From Pseudomonadota bacterium (GTDB lineage Bacteria; Myxococcota_A; Bradymonadia; Bradymonadales; GCA-2716585), in NCBI GenBank assembly GCA_005804885.1, contig SYOX01000033.1:1-42701 (forward strand): a DNA stretch of 42,701 nt. Reading direction: 5' to 3'. The stretch's first letter is position 1; each line of letters begins with the position of its first letter. Shown one piece after another: positions 19,492 to 27,743 of this stretch. A model generated the notes under the pieces. That model searched no databases. It saw only the letters and a program-made list of their open reading frames with translations, and was not told where the DNA came from. A program made the position numbers and the translations under genes.

Positions 19492-19587
19492 CCGCCCCTC
19501 GCGGTCGGGAGCTTGAACAAGCCGCCGCGCTAGGGCATTGTGTCGATGCTGGTGTTCAATGAAGGCCCACCAATCAGGGAGGTTTTT

Positions 19588-20850
19588 GTGGAAGAGCTTG
19601 ATCTTCTTGAATCGCTTCTGTCTCGCGTCCCGCTCTTCAAGGCTCTGTCGCCCGAGGACATCTCGCTCGTCAAGGAGCACTTCGAGATGATCGAGGGCAG
19701 GGCCGGCGATCAGCTCTGCGTCGAGGGGCACGACGGCGAGGCGCTCTATGTCATCGAGTCCGGCCAGGTGCGGGTCCACAAGCTGACCGCGGCGGGCTTC
19801 GAGGAGGATGTGGCGGTGCTCGGCCCCGGCGACGTGATCGGGGAGATCGCGGCCCTGGACGGCCAGCCCTGCTCGGCCACCGCCACCGTGGTCGACAAGG
19901 CACTGTTCTTCAAGATGCCCATCGCCGCCTTCACCGTACTGCGCCTGCAAGCAAGCCCGGCCATCTACAAGGTCATCCGCAGCCTCTCGCTGACGCTCTG
20001 CGAGCGGATCCGCCTGATGAACAAGCGCACCCGCGAGCTCCAGGCCGACCCCGAGCGGGTCCGGCAGCTCATCCTGCGCCGACGCCGCCAGAAGGACCTC
20101 AGCAGCGTCGGCCTCGGCCTGATGGCCGTCCCCGCGCACACCTCCTCCTCGAAGGTCCCGGTCCGCCCCGCCCCCTCCCTCAAGCCCGTGCCCCGCAAGG
20201 GCAAGCGCGCCACCGCCTCGACCGCGCCGCAGCCGATCCTCGTCGGCGACTTCGACCCCCTGGCCCACCTCGACCCCATCCTGGCCCGCGTCGCCTTCCT
20301 GCGACAGCTCGGCCTGCTTCAGAGCCTGACCGACGCCGAGTTCGTCACCCTGGCCGGCCTGCTCGACGAGGAGAGCTTCGAAGACGGCGATGTGATCTGC
20401 CAGGAGGGCGCCAAGGCACAGGGCCTCTACATCCTGGCCTCCGGGCGCATCAACGTCTGCAAGCAGCTCGTCGGCGATCAAGCCCAGGTGCTCGCCACCC
20501 TGCGACCCGGCGCCATGGTCGGCGAGGTCTCCCTCATCGACGGCGGACGCCGCTCGGCCAGCTGCCTGGCCTCCGGCGAAACCACCCTCTTCACCCTCTC
20601 CTTCAGCGACTTCGAGCGCCTCTTCAGCACCAACAACCCCCTGGCCTTCCGCTTCATCGAGATCATCGGCATCGACCTGAGCCTTCGCCTCCGCACCGCC
20701 GACGACCAGTTCGCCGACATCTTCGATGAGGAGATGGAAGCCCCCAAGGTCATCCACAAGCTCGACCGCGTCCGCAAGACCCTCGACACCGGCGAGGTCA
20801 ATCAGCCCAAGTTGCTGGAATCACTCAAGAAGCTCTTCGGGTTCGGGTAG
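19588..20850 (+). CDS. Protein with two cyclic-nucleotide-binding domains
   Basis: 420 residues, no membrane segment and no DNA-binding domain. The first CRP-like beta-roll spans about residues 10-135 and the second about 235-365; each is introduced by a helical LFKALSPEDISLVK / LLQSLTDAEFVTLA type segment. The phosphate-binding cassette of domain 1 reads GEIAALDGQPCSATAT, with Cys where the phosphate-contacting Arg is expected. Domain 2 reads GEVSLIDGGRRSASC and keeps Arg. A basic linker with Pro and Lys joins them. The GTG start at 19588 is preferred because AGGGAGG lies 5 bases upstream; an in-frame upstream GTG (19540) has no such site. It probably senses cAMP or cGMP through domain 2 and signals to a partner. 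It is divergent from the TetR gene. Stop is TAG. Confidence 0.85.
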   Translation: MEELDLLESLLSRVPLFKALSPEDISLVKEHFEMIEGRAGDQLCVEGHDGEALYVIESGQVRVHKLTAAGFEEDVAVLGPGDVIGEIAALDGQPCSATATVVDKALFFKMPIAAFTVLRLQASPAIYKVIRSLSLTLCERIRLMNKRTRELQADPERVRQLILRRRRQKDLSSVGLGLMAVPAHTSSSKVPVRPAPSLKPVPRKGKRATASTAPQPILVGDFDPLAHLDPILARVAFLRQLGLLQSLTDAEFVTLAGLLDEESFEDGDVICQEGAKAQGLYILASGRINVCKQLVGDQAQVLATLRPGAMVGEVSLIDGGRRSASCLASGETTLFTLSFSDFERLFSTNNPLAFRFIEIIGIDLSLRLRTADDQFADIFDEEMEAPKVIHKLDRVRKTLDTGEVNQPKLLESLKKLFGFG

Positions 20851-20871
20851 GCTCGATCCCCCCCTCTCGCC

Positions 20872-20991
20872 TCATCGAGTCCAGATCGGGGAGGTCCACG
20901 CCATCTCCCGAATCACTCGCCGGACGCGATCTCACCGAGTCCAGATCGGGGAGGTCCACGCCATCTCCTGGATCACCCGCTGGACGCGATC
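20872..20991 (-). repeat. 60-bp tandem repeat of the DUF3604 gene 3' end
   Basis: Bases 20932-20991 are the last 20 codons (with stop) of the DUF3604 gene. Bases 20872-20931, directly after the stop, repeat them with 5 differences. Read in the same frame, the second copy encodes DRVRRVIREMAWTSPIWTR and a TGA stop; three differences are silent and two change Gln to Arg. This looks like the residual tail of a second gene copy. Confidence 0.9.
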
Positions 20992-22926
20992 GCCCTCGCA
21001 CGACGCGGGCCGCTCAGGCCCCTCCAGCGACAGGCACAGCCGCCAGCTCCAACGGCAGCTCGGGTTCTCCACCACCCGCGCGTAGTAGAAGGCCGACGCC
21101 CCCTCCTCGTACTCCGGGTCCTCCCACACCGCGCACAGCGACGAGGCCCCCGCGCCCTGCGGCGCGCAAGTCTCCAGATCCACCCCCGCCTGCTCATCGC
21201 CCCCGCCCGCCACCTCAAAGACCTTGTAATGGAGCGCCTCGCCGTCGAGCCAGCCCTTGACGATCTGGATCTTCTGGAGCGCCGTCGCCTCAGGGTCCGG
21301 GTCCCGCAGCGCCGACACCAGGAAGCGCGGCGCCCCCGCCCCCGCGGGCCTCGGCGCCAGGACCCCCCCCATCGGCACGCCGCCCGCGTCGGCCTGCTCA
21401 AGCATGTCCGGCGCGTCGCACAGCTCCTCGCCCAGCGACCAGCCTCCGAAGAGCCGCACCGCGATCCGCGGCCCGCTCGTCGCCCAGGTCTCCCGACGCC
21501 GCAGCGCCTCGAAGATCGCGTCGCGCGTGTTCTCCTCGGCCCACACGCCCGCCAGCCCCCCAGGGTTGGTCACCAGCCCGAAGGGCAGGATCTGATCCTC
21601 CAGCCGCTTGTCGACCGCGACCTCCTGCGTCCCCGTGTGCCCCTTGTAATCGGCCTCGTCCACCGCGCCGGGCGTGCTGTTGTGCGTGTCCGTGCTCCCG
21701 ATGAAGCCCAGCCGCGTCGGGTTGACCCCCAGCCTCGACTGCTGCCGCAGCCCTTCGAGCAGCGCCGGCCGCGCGCTGTCGTAGCGCGACACGCACCCCG
21801 CCGCCTGAATGCCCAGGAAGCCGACCTCGTCGCCGCAGTCCTCGAAGGGCGCCCCGCGCAGCTGCTCGAAGTCGCACAGCTCGTCCTCGGCGCCAAAGAC
21901 CCCCGAGAGCCCGTTGTTGCACTCCGAGGCCCCCTTGTGCTGGATGATCTCGACCAGGGGCTCCATCCTGGCCCGCATCTCGGCCTGCGCCCTGCGCCCC
22001 TCGTCGTCCTCGGCGCCGGGGTAGATCGGCGCGAACATCCTGCCATTGCTCAGGTTCGAGTTGTGCGGGATCACCAGCGCGTCGCAGCCCTGGCCGGCGT
22101 CATTGCACGCCTCGGCCAGCTTCGACCACAGCCCCTCGGCCGTCGGCGCCTCGAAGTAGGAGATGGGCTGGTCGGGGACGACGTGGTTCCTGAAGATGAC
22201 ATTGCGGTGCAGGTTGCTGCCCAGCGTGTTGCCCGTCCACTCGTAGCCCACGAAGGTCGTCAGCGCGCACGCCGAGGATCGATCGTAGGCCCCCTCGGCG
22301 GCCTCCTGCACCCGATCCCACACCGTCCTGACCCCGGCCAGGCAGCCCTGCCCGTCCTCCCCGCACAGATCCTTGAGCCTCCCTGGCGCCAGCGCCGTCA
22401 AGGGCACCCCCCAGGCCGTGATCGCGCTCTGGCCGCCCTGCCGATAGGTCTGGCAGCGCGGCAGATCGAAACCCGGCGATCCCGGCGTGGTGCACTCGGA
22501 CACCTCGGCCAGGTACTCCGCGTGGTCCGTGACCGCCACGAAGTCCAGCGGCCGCCTCAAGCGCACCTCCGTCGTCCCGCGCCCCTGCTCATCCAGCGGC
22601 GGCAGCGACACCGGCTCCCCGCGCGCGAAGCGGTAGGCCGCCGCCGGATCGGGCCGCGTCCCGTTGATGTAGGCGTCAAAGGAGTAGGACGTGTGGACGT
22701 GCAGATCGCCGAAGTAGGTGTTTCTCAAGGGGTTCTTGTCCAGACAAGGCTCCCGCTCGTCCTCCGCCGGGCCTGCGTCGGGTCTTCCCGCGTCAGGCTC
22801 TCCCACATCGGGCTCTCCCGCGTCGGGCGCCTCGGCCTGGGGCGACCTGATCGGCTCATCCTCGCCGCAGCCCGCAGCGCCGAGCACGGCGAGGATCATG
22901 AGCAAAGGCGAGCGTGCCGGGATCAT
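20932..22926 (-). CDS. DUF3604 lipoprotein (PHP-like)
   Basis: 664 residues. A lipoprotein signal peptide (LLMILAVLGAAGC, Cys about 20) is followed by an acidic linker built on D-A-G-E-P repeats (to about residue 55), then a DUF3604 domain. Visible family motifs are YFGDLHVHTSYSFDAY, FVAVTDHAEYL, LVIPHNSNLSNGRMF, EIIQHKGASECN and IGSTDTHNSTPG, with His and Asp residues typical of PHP-type metal-dependent hydrolases. It should be anchored in the outer envelope; the substrate is unknown. ATG 22926 follows GGAGGG at a normal distance. The 3' end is repeated just beyond the stop, and the gene is convergent with the cyclic-nucleotide-binding gene. Confidence 0.9.
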   Translation of the reverse strand: MIPARSPLLMILAVLGAAGCGEDEPIRSPQAEAPDAGEPDVGEPDAGRPDAGPAEDEREPCLDKNPLRNTYFGDLHVHTSYSFDAYINGTRPDPAAAYRFARGEPVSLPPLDEQGRGTTEVRLRRPLDFVAVTDHAEYLAEVSECTTPGSPGFDLPRCQTYRQGGQSAITAWGVPLTALAPGRLKDLCGEDGQGCLAGVRTVWDRVQEAAEGAYDRSSACALTTFVGYEWTGNTLGSNLHRNVIFRNHVVPDQPISYFEAPTAEGLWSKLAEACNDAGQGCDALVIPHNSNLSNGRMFAPIYPGAEDDEGRRAQAEMRARMEPLVEIIQHKGASECNNGLSGVFGAEDELCDFEQLRGAPFEDCGDEVGFLGIQAAGCVSRYDSARPALLEGLRQQSRLGVNPTRLGFIGSTDTHNSTPGAVDEADYKGHTGTQEVAVDKRLEDQILPFGLVTNPGGLAGVWAEENTRDAIFEALRRRETWATSGPRIAVRLFGGWSLGEELCDAPDMLEQADAGGVPMGGVLAPRPAGAGAPRFLVSALRDPDPEATALQKIQIVKGWLDGEALHYKVFEVAGGGDEQAGVDLETCAPQGAGASSLCAVWEDPEYEEGASAFYYARVVENPSCRWSWRLCLSLEGPERPASCEGDRVQRVIQEMAWTSPIWTR

Positions 22927-23286
22927 CGCGGCCCTCCGGTTGAAGTCAGCGCGAGTGTACCACAACCTGCCTCCAGCACAGCCGAGCCAAGCGCCCGGCG
23001 AGGTCGGAGCGCCAAAGCGTCCCGGCTCAGTCAACGTCAACCCGCCTGGTGTTCTTCTCGGGGCCTGCGCGCTCAACTGCGAGCGCCTTCTGTGGGGGGT
23101 TGCCTGGGATCCTGGCCGAAGGCACGTTCAGCAAGTCCTCGGGTGACGACACGGGCGATGACACAGGCTCTCGAAGGTGGTGTGCGCTGAGGAGGCACGC
23201 TGAACATCTTTCGGAAATTCGCGGTGACGTTGAGTGTAGAGAGTGTTGTATACATGTGTGATTATCCTCCCACCGATGGAGCCGCC
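22927..23286. other. Intergenic region, no gene recognised
   Basis: A divergent spacer between the DUF3604 gene and the next plus-strand gene. Most of it is GC-rich with no coding signal that stands out. Close to the plus-strand gene is a short AT-richer stretch containing GTTGTATACATG, a possible -10 region (TATACA). Confidence 0.4.
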
Positions 23287-24051
23287 ATGGGACTGTTCAG
23301 CCAGCTCTTCACGCTCTACGAGAAGGCGACGGGCGTGTTTGTCAGCGAGGAGCTCGACCTCGCGTTTGTGGAGTCGTGGCTCGCGTCGAGGACGGCGGCG
23401 CGCGATGACGTGCGCGAACGGCTGCTGAATCATCGACTTGATACGAGATCGTGGGATTTCTGGGGTGGATTGCTCATTGAGTCTGTCGTTTCGTCGCTTG
23501 TGTTCTGCATCGTGCTTGGCGTGGCGACGTCGCTGGTGTGGCCTTCGGTGAGCGGGTTCAGCGCTGCGGCGTTGGTGTGTACGCTGATCGTGGCGATCGC
23601 CGTAGCGATAAAGACCAGGTCCCACGTCGTCGCGGGACAGACCCTCGAGGCGGAGCTGCGTGCCGTGGAGGCCGAGTTCGAGGCGAGCGAGGAGCTCCGG
23701 CGGGCGACGCGCTTGATGAAGGCAGCTGAGGAGTACCGCCGCCTGGTGGGGCTTCACAAGGCCACGGCGTACGCCACATCGGCCGAGCGGAACCGCGCAG
23801 CGCTTGTGCTCCAGGAGCACCGGCGGGCGCTCCAGTTCGCCGCGACCGTCTTCGAGCACGGGCCGGAGGAGCCCAACGCCGAGCTCAAGGCGATCGTGGA
23901 GGAAGCGGAGCGGGCGGAGCTCATGGCGGCGGCGTGGCAGGAGGTCGAGGCGCTGTGCGACGGCAAGGATGCCCTGTGGCGTGAGCTCGAGAGCCTGGAG
24001 GCGCCTGTGGTGGCGGAGCAGCCCTCCTTCCTGAAACGTTGGGTGGGTTGA
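23287..24051 (+). CDS. Membrane protein with coiled coil, unknown function
   Basis: 254 residues from ATG 23287, chosen because GGAG lies 5 bases upstream; an in-frame start at 23224 has none. A short N-terminal soluble part (about 70 residues) leads to two membrane helices (IESVVSSLVFCIVLGVATSL and AAALVCTLIVAIAVAI) separated by a tight turn. The rest, about 140 residues, is Ala/Glu/Arg-rich and predicted coiled coil, ending in a Pro-containing tail (PSFLKRWVG). No family was recognised. Both termini would be on the same side of the membrane, probably in the cytoplasm. The third-position GC bias seems weaker than in neighbours. Confidence 0.7.
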   Translation: MGLFSQLFTLYEKATGVFVSEELDLAFVESWLASRTAARDDVRERLLNHRLDTRSWDFWGGLLIESVVSSLVFCIVLGVATSLVWPSVSGFSAAALVCTLIVAIAVAIKTRSHVVAGQTLEAELRAVEAEFEASEELRRATRLMKAAEEYRRLVGLHKATAYATSAERNRAALVLQEHRRALQFAATVFEHGPEEPNAELKAIVEEAERAELMAAAWQEVEALCDGKDALWRELESLEAPVVAEQPSFLKRWVG

Positions 24052-24149
24052 CCGCGGCGCGCATTCTGGGCTGTCTCGGAGGTCCGCGCGGGGGTGCCGC
24101 GTCGGGGGTGACACTGGCGTGCCGCGTGGACTTCCCACGCTGAGCGAAC

Positions 24150-24235
24150 CAAGCCCAAAAGTGTAAACCATTTAGTTTTCGTTTGTTTGTTGTTTTAAAA
24201 GTGTTTTAATTGATTTAATATCAATGGCTTTTCAG
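24150..24235. promoter_or_regulatory. AT-rich patch with short inverted repeat upstream of a small gene
   Basis: About 75 bases with many T-runs in an otherwise very GC-rich window. It contains the inverted repeat ATTGAT-TTAAT-ATCAAT (24209-24225) and several -10-like hexamers (TTTAAT, TAATAT). It lies directly upstream of the gene at 24275 and is the best promoter/operator candidate for it. Confidence 0.45.
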
Positions 24236-24274
24236 GCAGGCGAAGGCACGGATCACAGCGTCGGGAGGGTAGAG

Positions 24275-24604
24275 ATGGCATCCGAGAGCGTGGAGCGGTT
24301 GGGTGAGCTTGGCTGGGCGGTGGTAGCGCAGCGTTGGCCTGCGCAGGTCTATCATGTGCCGGACAGCCCGAAGGGGGACATCGTGTGGTACGCCCGGAAG
24401 TCCTACTCCACCCAGTACGCCGAGGAGGTCGTGAGCCTGAACGTCCACGAAGACGGGGACGGGTTTCTTGTGATGAGCTCGGCGGAGTCCCGACTCTCCG
24501 GGCCCTACGATCAACGCGAGGGGCGCTGCGCGACGCTGGAGGAGGCGCAGAGGGTGGTCCTCCAGGTGTGCGAGCGCGAGGAGGCGGCGCGCTCCAGCGC
24601 GTAG
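24275..24604 (+). CDS. Small hypothetical protein
   Basis: 109 residues, soluble, no signal peptide. The start at 24275 has GGGAGGG about 6 bases upstream; the in-frame ATG at 24224 lies in the AT-rich patch and lacks a site. The sequence has an N-terminal helical part (SESVERLGELGW), a mixed beta region (VYHVPDSPKGDIVWYARKSY) and a C-terminal helix rich in Glu. No known family was recognised. TAG stop. Confidence 0.6.
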   Translation: MASESVERLGELGWAVVAQRWPAQVYHVPDSPKGDIVWYARKSYSTQYAEEVVSLNVHEDGDGFLVMSSAESRLSGPYDQREGRCATLEEAQRVVLQVCEREEAARSSA

Positions 24605-24743
24605 GGCAGCCAGGTTTCGGACACTGACAGCTGGGCGCTCTTGAGGGTCCTGTCCAGGGGCGATGTGGGAGGCGCGTGTGGGGTTTTGGAGGCCAACGAG
24701 GCCAGCGATGCCGATGACAACGGGGTCGGGGTAAGCGCCCAGG

Positions 24744-25601
24744 CTATTGGACGCTGAAGAAGGTCTGGGGGCCGGCGCCGAGGCCGAGGCTTTCAAAGAT
24801 CGGGCCGCAGTCGGCGTCTTCGAGGGTGCTCATGCAGCCGGGCGGGGTATCGGCGGCGTTGGCGTCGATGTCGGAGCCAGCCAGCAGCGCGGCGATGTCG
24901 ACCTTGACGGTGTCGGCGTCGACGTCGAAGGCTGCCAGGGTGACTTCGGGGCGGTTGGGGTTGGCGCACCCAGTGACGGCGCCATCGCCGTTCATGTCGC
25001 AGCCCGAGCTGCCGAGGTGGAGGCGCAGCCCGTCGGGCAGGCCAGCGCTGCGCGCGTCGACGCGCAGGAACTTGTAGCCGCCGTTCCAACTCCAGAACAT
25101 CGAGGAGAGGTTCAGCGGCGAGGGGGCCAGGGCGGCGTCGCCATGGTTGAGGTCGAAGGGCACGCCGAGGACGAAGCGGAGCCCCGTATAATCGCCCTCG
25201 GGCACCTCGCCCGTGATGCGCGTGTTGATCTCCGCCGTGCCGCTCTCGCAGCCCCCTGAGCCGTCTTCGAAGTCGAGCAGCGCGAGATCCTCGGTCTGGA
25301 AGGGGGTCTCTTGATCGAGCGCAACGGGGACCTCGGAGCCATCGGCGGCCACGAGCCGCACGTCGCTGATGTAGAGGCGGAAGTCCTGCAGGGTCAGGGT
25401 CGAGCTGGTCGCGCCGATCCCCTCGTAGCTCTGCCCGCAGCCGAAGGCCTGATCGCCGATCACCCCGGCGAAGTTGAGGGTCACCGCGCGGGTCTGCGCG
25501 TTGGGGTCGTCTGGAGAGCCCGCATCTTCGCCGCAGCCGGTCGAGGCCAGGAGCAGGCCGGCGAACGCGGCGATGAGTTGTAGGTTGCTGTTTTTAATCA
25601 T
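24744..25601 (-). CDS. MbnP-like lipoprotein (metallo-mystery pair four-Cys protein)
   Basis: 285 residues. A lipoprotein signal (AAFAGLLLASTGC, Cys 23) precedes a beta-rich domain that matches the MbnP / MXAN_0976 family: VTLNFAGVIGDQAFGC, a DFRLYISDVRLV strand, an LLDFEDGSGGC segment and SSMFWSWNGGYKFLRVD (Trp 170 and 172). Further Cys pairs lie in SGCDMNGDGAVTGC and in GCMSTLEDADCG. In the family this protein binds copper after a tryptophan is oxidised to kynurenine by the di-haem partner MbnH. No MbnH-like gene is adjacent. ATG 25601 is chosen because the signal peptide begins there. Stop is TAG. Confidence 0.87.
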   Translation of the reverse strand: MIKNSNLQLIAAFAGLLLASTGCGEDAGSPDDPNAQTRAVTLNFAGVIGDQAFGCGQSYEGIGATSSTLTLQDFRLYISDVRLVAADGSEVPVALDQETPFQTEDLALLDFEDGSGGCESGTAEINTRITGEVPEGDYTGLRFVLGVPFDLNHGDAALAPSPLNLSSMFWSWNGGYKFLRVDARSAGLPDGLRLHLGSSGCDMNGDGAVTGCANPNRPEVTLAAFDVDADTVKVDIAALLAGSDIDANAADTPPGCMSTLEDADCGPIFESLGLGAGPQTFFSVQ

Positions 25602-25745
25602 AAATTTCACCAGTGATCTCGAATCGCAGCATCTCTGGAGCGGGATCACCTTTCCCCCTCGCTCGTTTGGGGCAGGAGTCTAGGGGCTCGCGGATCAGAG
25701 ATCCAGCGCCAAGACGCACCCCACCCGAGGATCGCCCCCGCTCGA

Positions 25746-26057
25746 CGAACGCCCCACGCTCCTCGCACCGCCCCCCACAAGGGGGGACGGGCTCGTCGGG
25801 TGGGGCTGGAAGCGCGGAGGGGCTGCGCCCGGTGGGCGCAGGCCGGCGGGCGGCCGACAGCGGATCGCTGGGGCGGATCAGCGCGTGGATGGAGGGCTTT
25901 GGGTTGGGATGAGGGCCTTGTCGTCAGGGACGCTCCCCAGGTGTCGACATCGGTTGTACGCTGGCCTGCGACCGAGAGGTCGCAGGCCGCCCCGCGCATC
26001 CAAGCCCCACCCGACGAGCCCGTCCCGAAGGGCGGTGCGAGGAGCGTGGGGCGATCG
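25746..26057. repeat. Long inverted repeat with about 55-bp arms
   Basis: The left arm (25746-25809) and the right arm (26000-26057) are reverse complements over nearly their whole length apart from a small bubble; shared blocks include GCCCCACGCTCCTCGCACCG and GACGGGCTCGTCGGGTGGGG. Inside the left arm CCCCCC-acaa-GGGGGG forms its own hairpin. The loop is about 190 bases and holds another perfect hairpin (25963-25988). It fills the non-coding space between the MbnP-like and TerB-like genes. It could be a REP-like mobile unit or a structured RNA. Confidence 0.85.
25963..25988. repeat. Perfect 11-bp hairpin
   Basis: GGCCTGCGACC-gaga-GGTCGCAGGCC. The stem is perfect with a four-base loop. No T-run follows on either strand, so an intrinsic terminator is unlikely; a transcript pausing or protein-binding site is possible. 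Confidence 0.6.
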
Positions 26058-26080
26058 TGGGGTGGTCGTCGAGCGGGTGG

Positions 26081-27559
26081 TCAGTCTTCGTCGCCCCAGG
26101 AGCCGCCTTCCTCGATCGCGGCGTCGGGGTCCTCGGCGATCTCGGCGGCGGTGTCCTCATCGAGGCCGAGGGCCTCGGCGAAGGCGGCGAGGAAGTCCTC
26201 CTCCTTGCCCTTGATCTTGCCGTCGGCCTGGAGGACGACCAGCGCGAGCGCGTAGGCGGCGGCGCGCTCCTGGGGGGTGTTGAGGGCGCCGGCGATCTCC
26301 TCCATGGCGTCTTCGGCGTCGAGCCCGCCGATGTATTCGAGGCTCTCCTCCAGGCGCTTCGTGATGGCCTTGCGCTTGACCTTGACGCCGGGCAGCCCCT
26401 CGACGATCTCGAAGATGATGTCGGCCTCGTCGTCCTGGAGCTTGCCGTCGGCCAGGGTGGCCAGGCACATCGCCTTGATGAAGGCGTCAGAGCGGTCCTC
26501 AGGCGAGGTGGCGGAGTCGTCGGAGCGGTCGGCGCGGCGGGAGAAGGCGCTTTTGGGCTTGGAGTCGGACCCGCGCTCCTCGGCGCCGCGCTTGGTGGCC
26601 TGCTCGGTGGCCCGGGTGGCGGCGCCGTGGGCGGCGGCGGCGGCGCGGGCGGCCGCCTCCTTCTCCTGGGCGAGCTCGACCTGGACGTCGGCCCAGGCCC
26701 GCGTGATCACCTCGCGGGCGACGGTCTGGGCGCCGGTGTGGGCGAAGTAGTTCGTCGAGGCGTCCAGAGCGGCGGCCAGGTAGTCCAGGCCGCTGTCGGC
26801 CACGTTGACCACGCTCTTCATCTTGGAGACGACCAGATCCTGGGTCAGCCCCTTCTCCTGGACGAAGTTCGTGATGAAGGACGAGGACGACGACAGCGCG
26901 TTGGAGATGAAGCCCTTCTTCTCATCGGCGTTGGAGCCCGGCAGGTAGCCCGACAGCGCGCTGAAGAGCTGGTTGTTCGCGGAGATCCCCTCGACGTTCT
27001 GGATGATCTTGGTCATGAAGTCGGGGCCGAGCGGGATCAGGCCGTCGACGACGATCCAGGAGGCCAGCCGCATCAAGTCGGACTTGCCGTAATCGACCAG
27101 GCCGCGGGCGAAGTCGCCGAAGTTCTCCCTCGGGATCCCCTTCATGAACAAGAAGGCCACCACCTCGGCCACCAGCTTCAGGCCCGCGTCGATGGCCTGG
27201 GTGGTGTCGGCCTTGGGCGTCAACTTGTCCAGAAAGCTCAAGAAAGAGAAGCTCTGCCCGATCTTGCTGGCCATGGCCGTGGCCGCCACGACCTTGTCCA
27301 TCGTGTCCACCATCGAGAAGACCTTGTAGGCCTTCTGGAAGCCCTCCGCATCCGAGGTGAAGAGCTCCTCGGCCCGGCGCGTGATCTGCGCCACGACGTC
27401 GGCCTCGCCCTGACCCGTCAAGCGCGTCACCATCGCGCCGAAGTTCGTGTCGTTGACCCACTCTCCAGGAACGACGAAGTCCAGAGTCTTGAGGGTCGTG
27501 ACGGTGACGCCTGAGTCGGGAAGAGCGTTGATCAGATCGCGGATGGAGTTGTCAGCCAT
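26081..27559 (-). CDS. Protein with C-terminal TerB-like domain
   Basis: 492 residues, no signal peptide. Residues about 1-320 are a helical domain I do not recognise (MADNSIRDLINALPDSG..., then DFARGLVDYGKSDLMRLASW and NVEGISANNQLFSALSGYLP). An Ala/Glu/Lys-rich coiled-coil linker follows (about 300-355). Residues about 355-475 are TerB-like: FIKAMCLATLADGKLQDDE and AYALALVVLQADGKIKGKEE, two halves of the typical acidic helix-turn pattern that binds metal in TerB. The tail is acidic. GAGAGG lies about 8 bases ahead of ATG 27559. TerB domains occur in stress and phage-related membrane-associated complexes; no other ter genes are nearby, so the role is open. It is divergent from the lipoprotein at 27744. 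Confidence 0.78.
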   Translation of the reverse strand: MADNSIRDLINALPDSGVTVTTLKTLDFVVPGEWVNDTNFGAMVTRLTGQGEADVVAQITRRAEELFTSDAEGFQKAYKVFSMVDTMDKVVAATAMASKIGQSFSFLSFLDKLTPKADTTQAIDAGLKLVAEVVAFLFMKGIPRENFGDFARGLVDYGKSDLMRLASWIVVDGLIPLGPDFMTKIIQNVEGISANNQLFSALSGYLPGSNADEKKGFISNALSSSSSFITNFVQEKGLTQDLVVSKMKSVVNVADSGLDYLAAALDASTNYFAHTGAQTVAREVITRAWADVQVELAQEKEAAARAAAAAHGAATRATEQATKRGAEERGSDSKPKSAFSRRADRSDDSATSPEDRSDAFIKAMCLATLADGKLQDDEADIIFEIVEGLPGVKVKRKAITKRLEESLEYIGGLDAEDAMEEIAGALNTPQERAAAYALALVVLQADGKIKGKEEDFLAAFAEALGLDEDTAAEIAEDPDAAIEEGGSWGDED

Positions 27560-27743
27560 GGGTGAGCCTCTCGATTGGAAAAACGCGTTGAGAAACCGGA
27601 CGGCACGATCTCTTCCAACCGATGACCGCTTGTCAAGGTCGGCGGCGTCTTGCCGCTTGACCCGCTCCGCGCTCCATCGCAGGCTGGGGGGGAGCGGCCT
27701 GATACCCGAGGGAGGGCGCGCTCGACACCGAAGGAGGCCACAG

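Noticed and set aside
19384-20757. N-terminal extension of the TetR frame to 820 residues
   Set aside because: The extension is antisense to the cyclic-nucleotide-binding gene; the HTH starts right after ATG 19383 with a good ribosome site.
25963-25988. Intrinsic terminator
   Set aside because: The hairpin is perfect but no T-run follows on either strand.
27698-27706. TGATACCC upstream of the lipoprotein gene as another repeat copy
   Set aside because: Only the seven-base end matches; no TTGTGGGCG interior and no right end follow.
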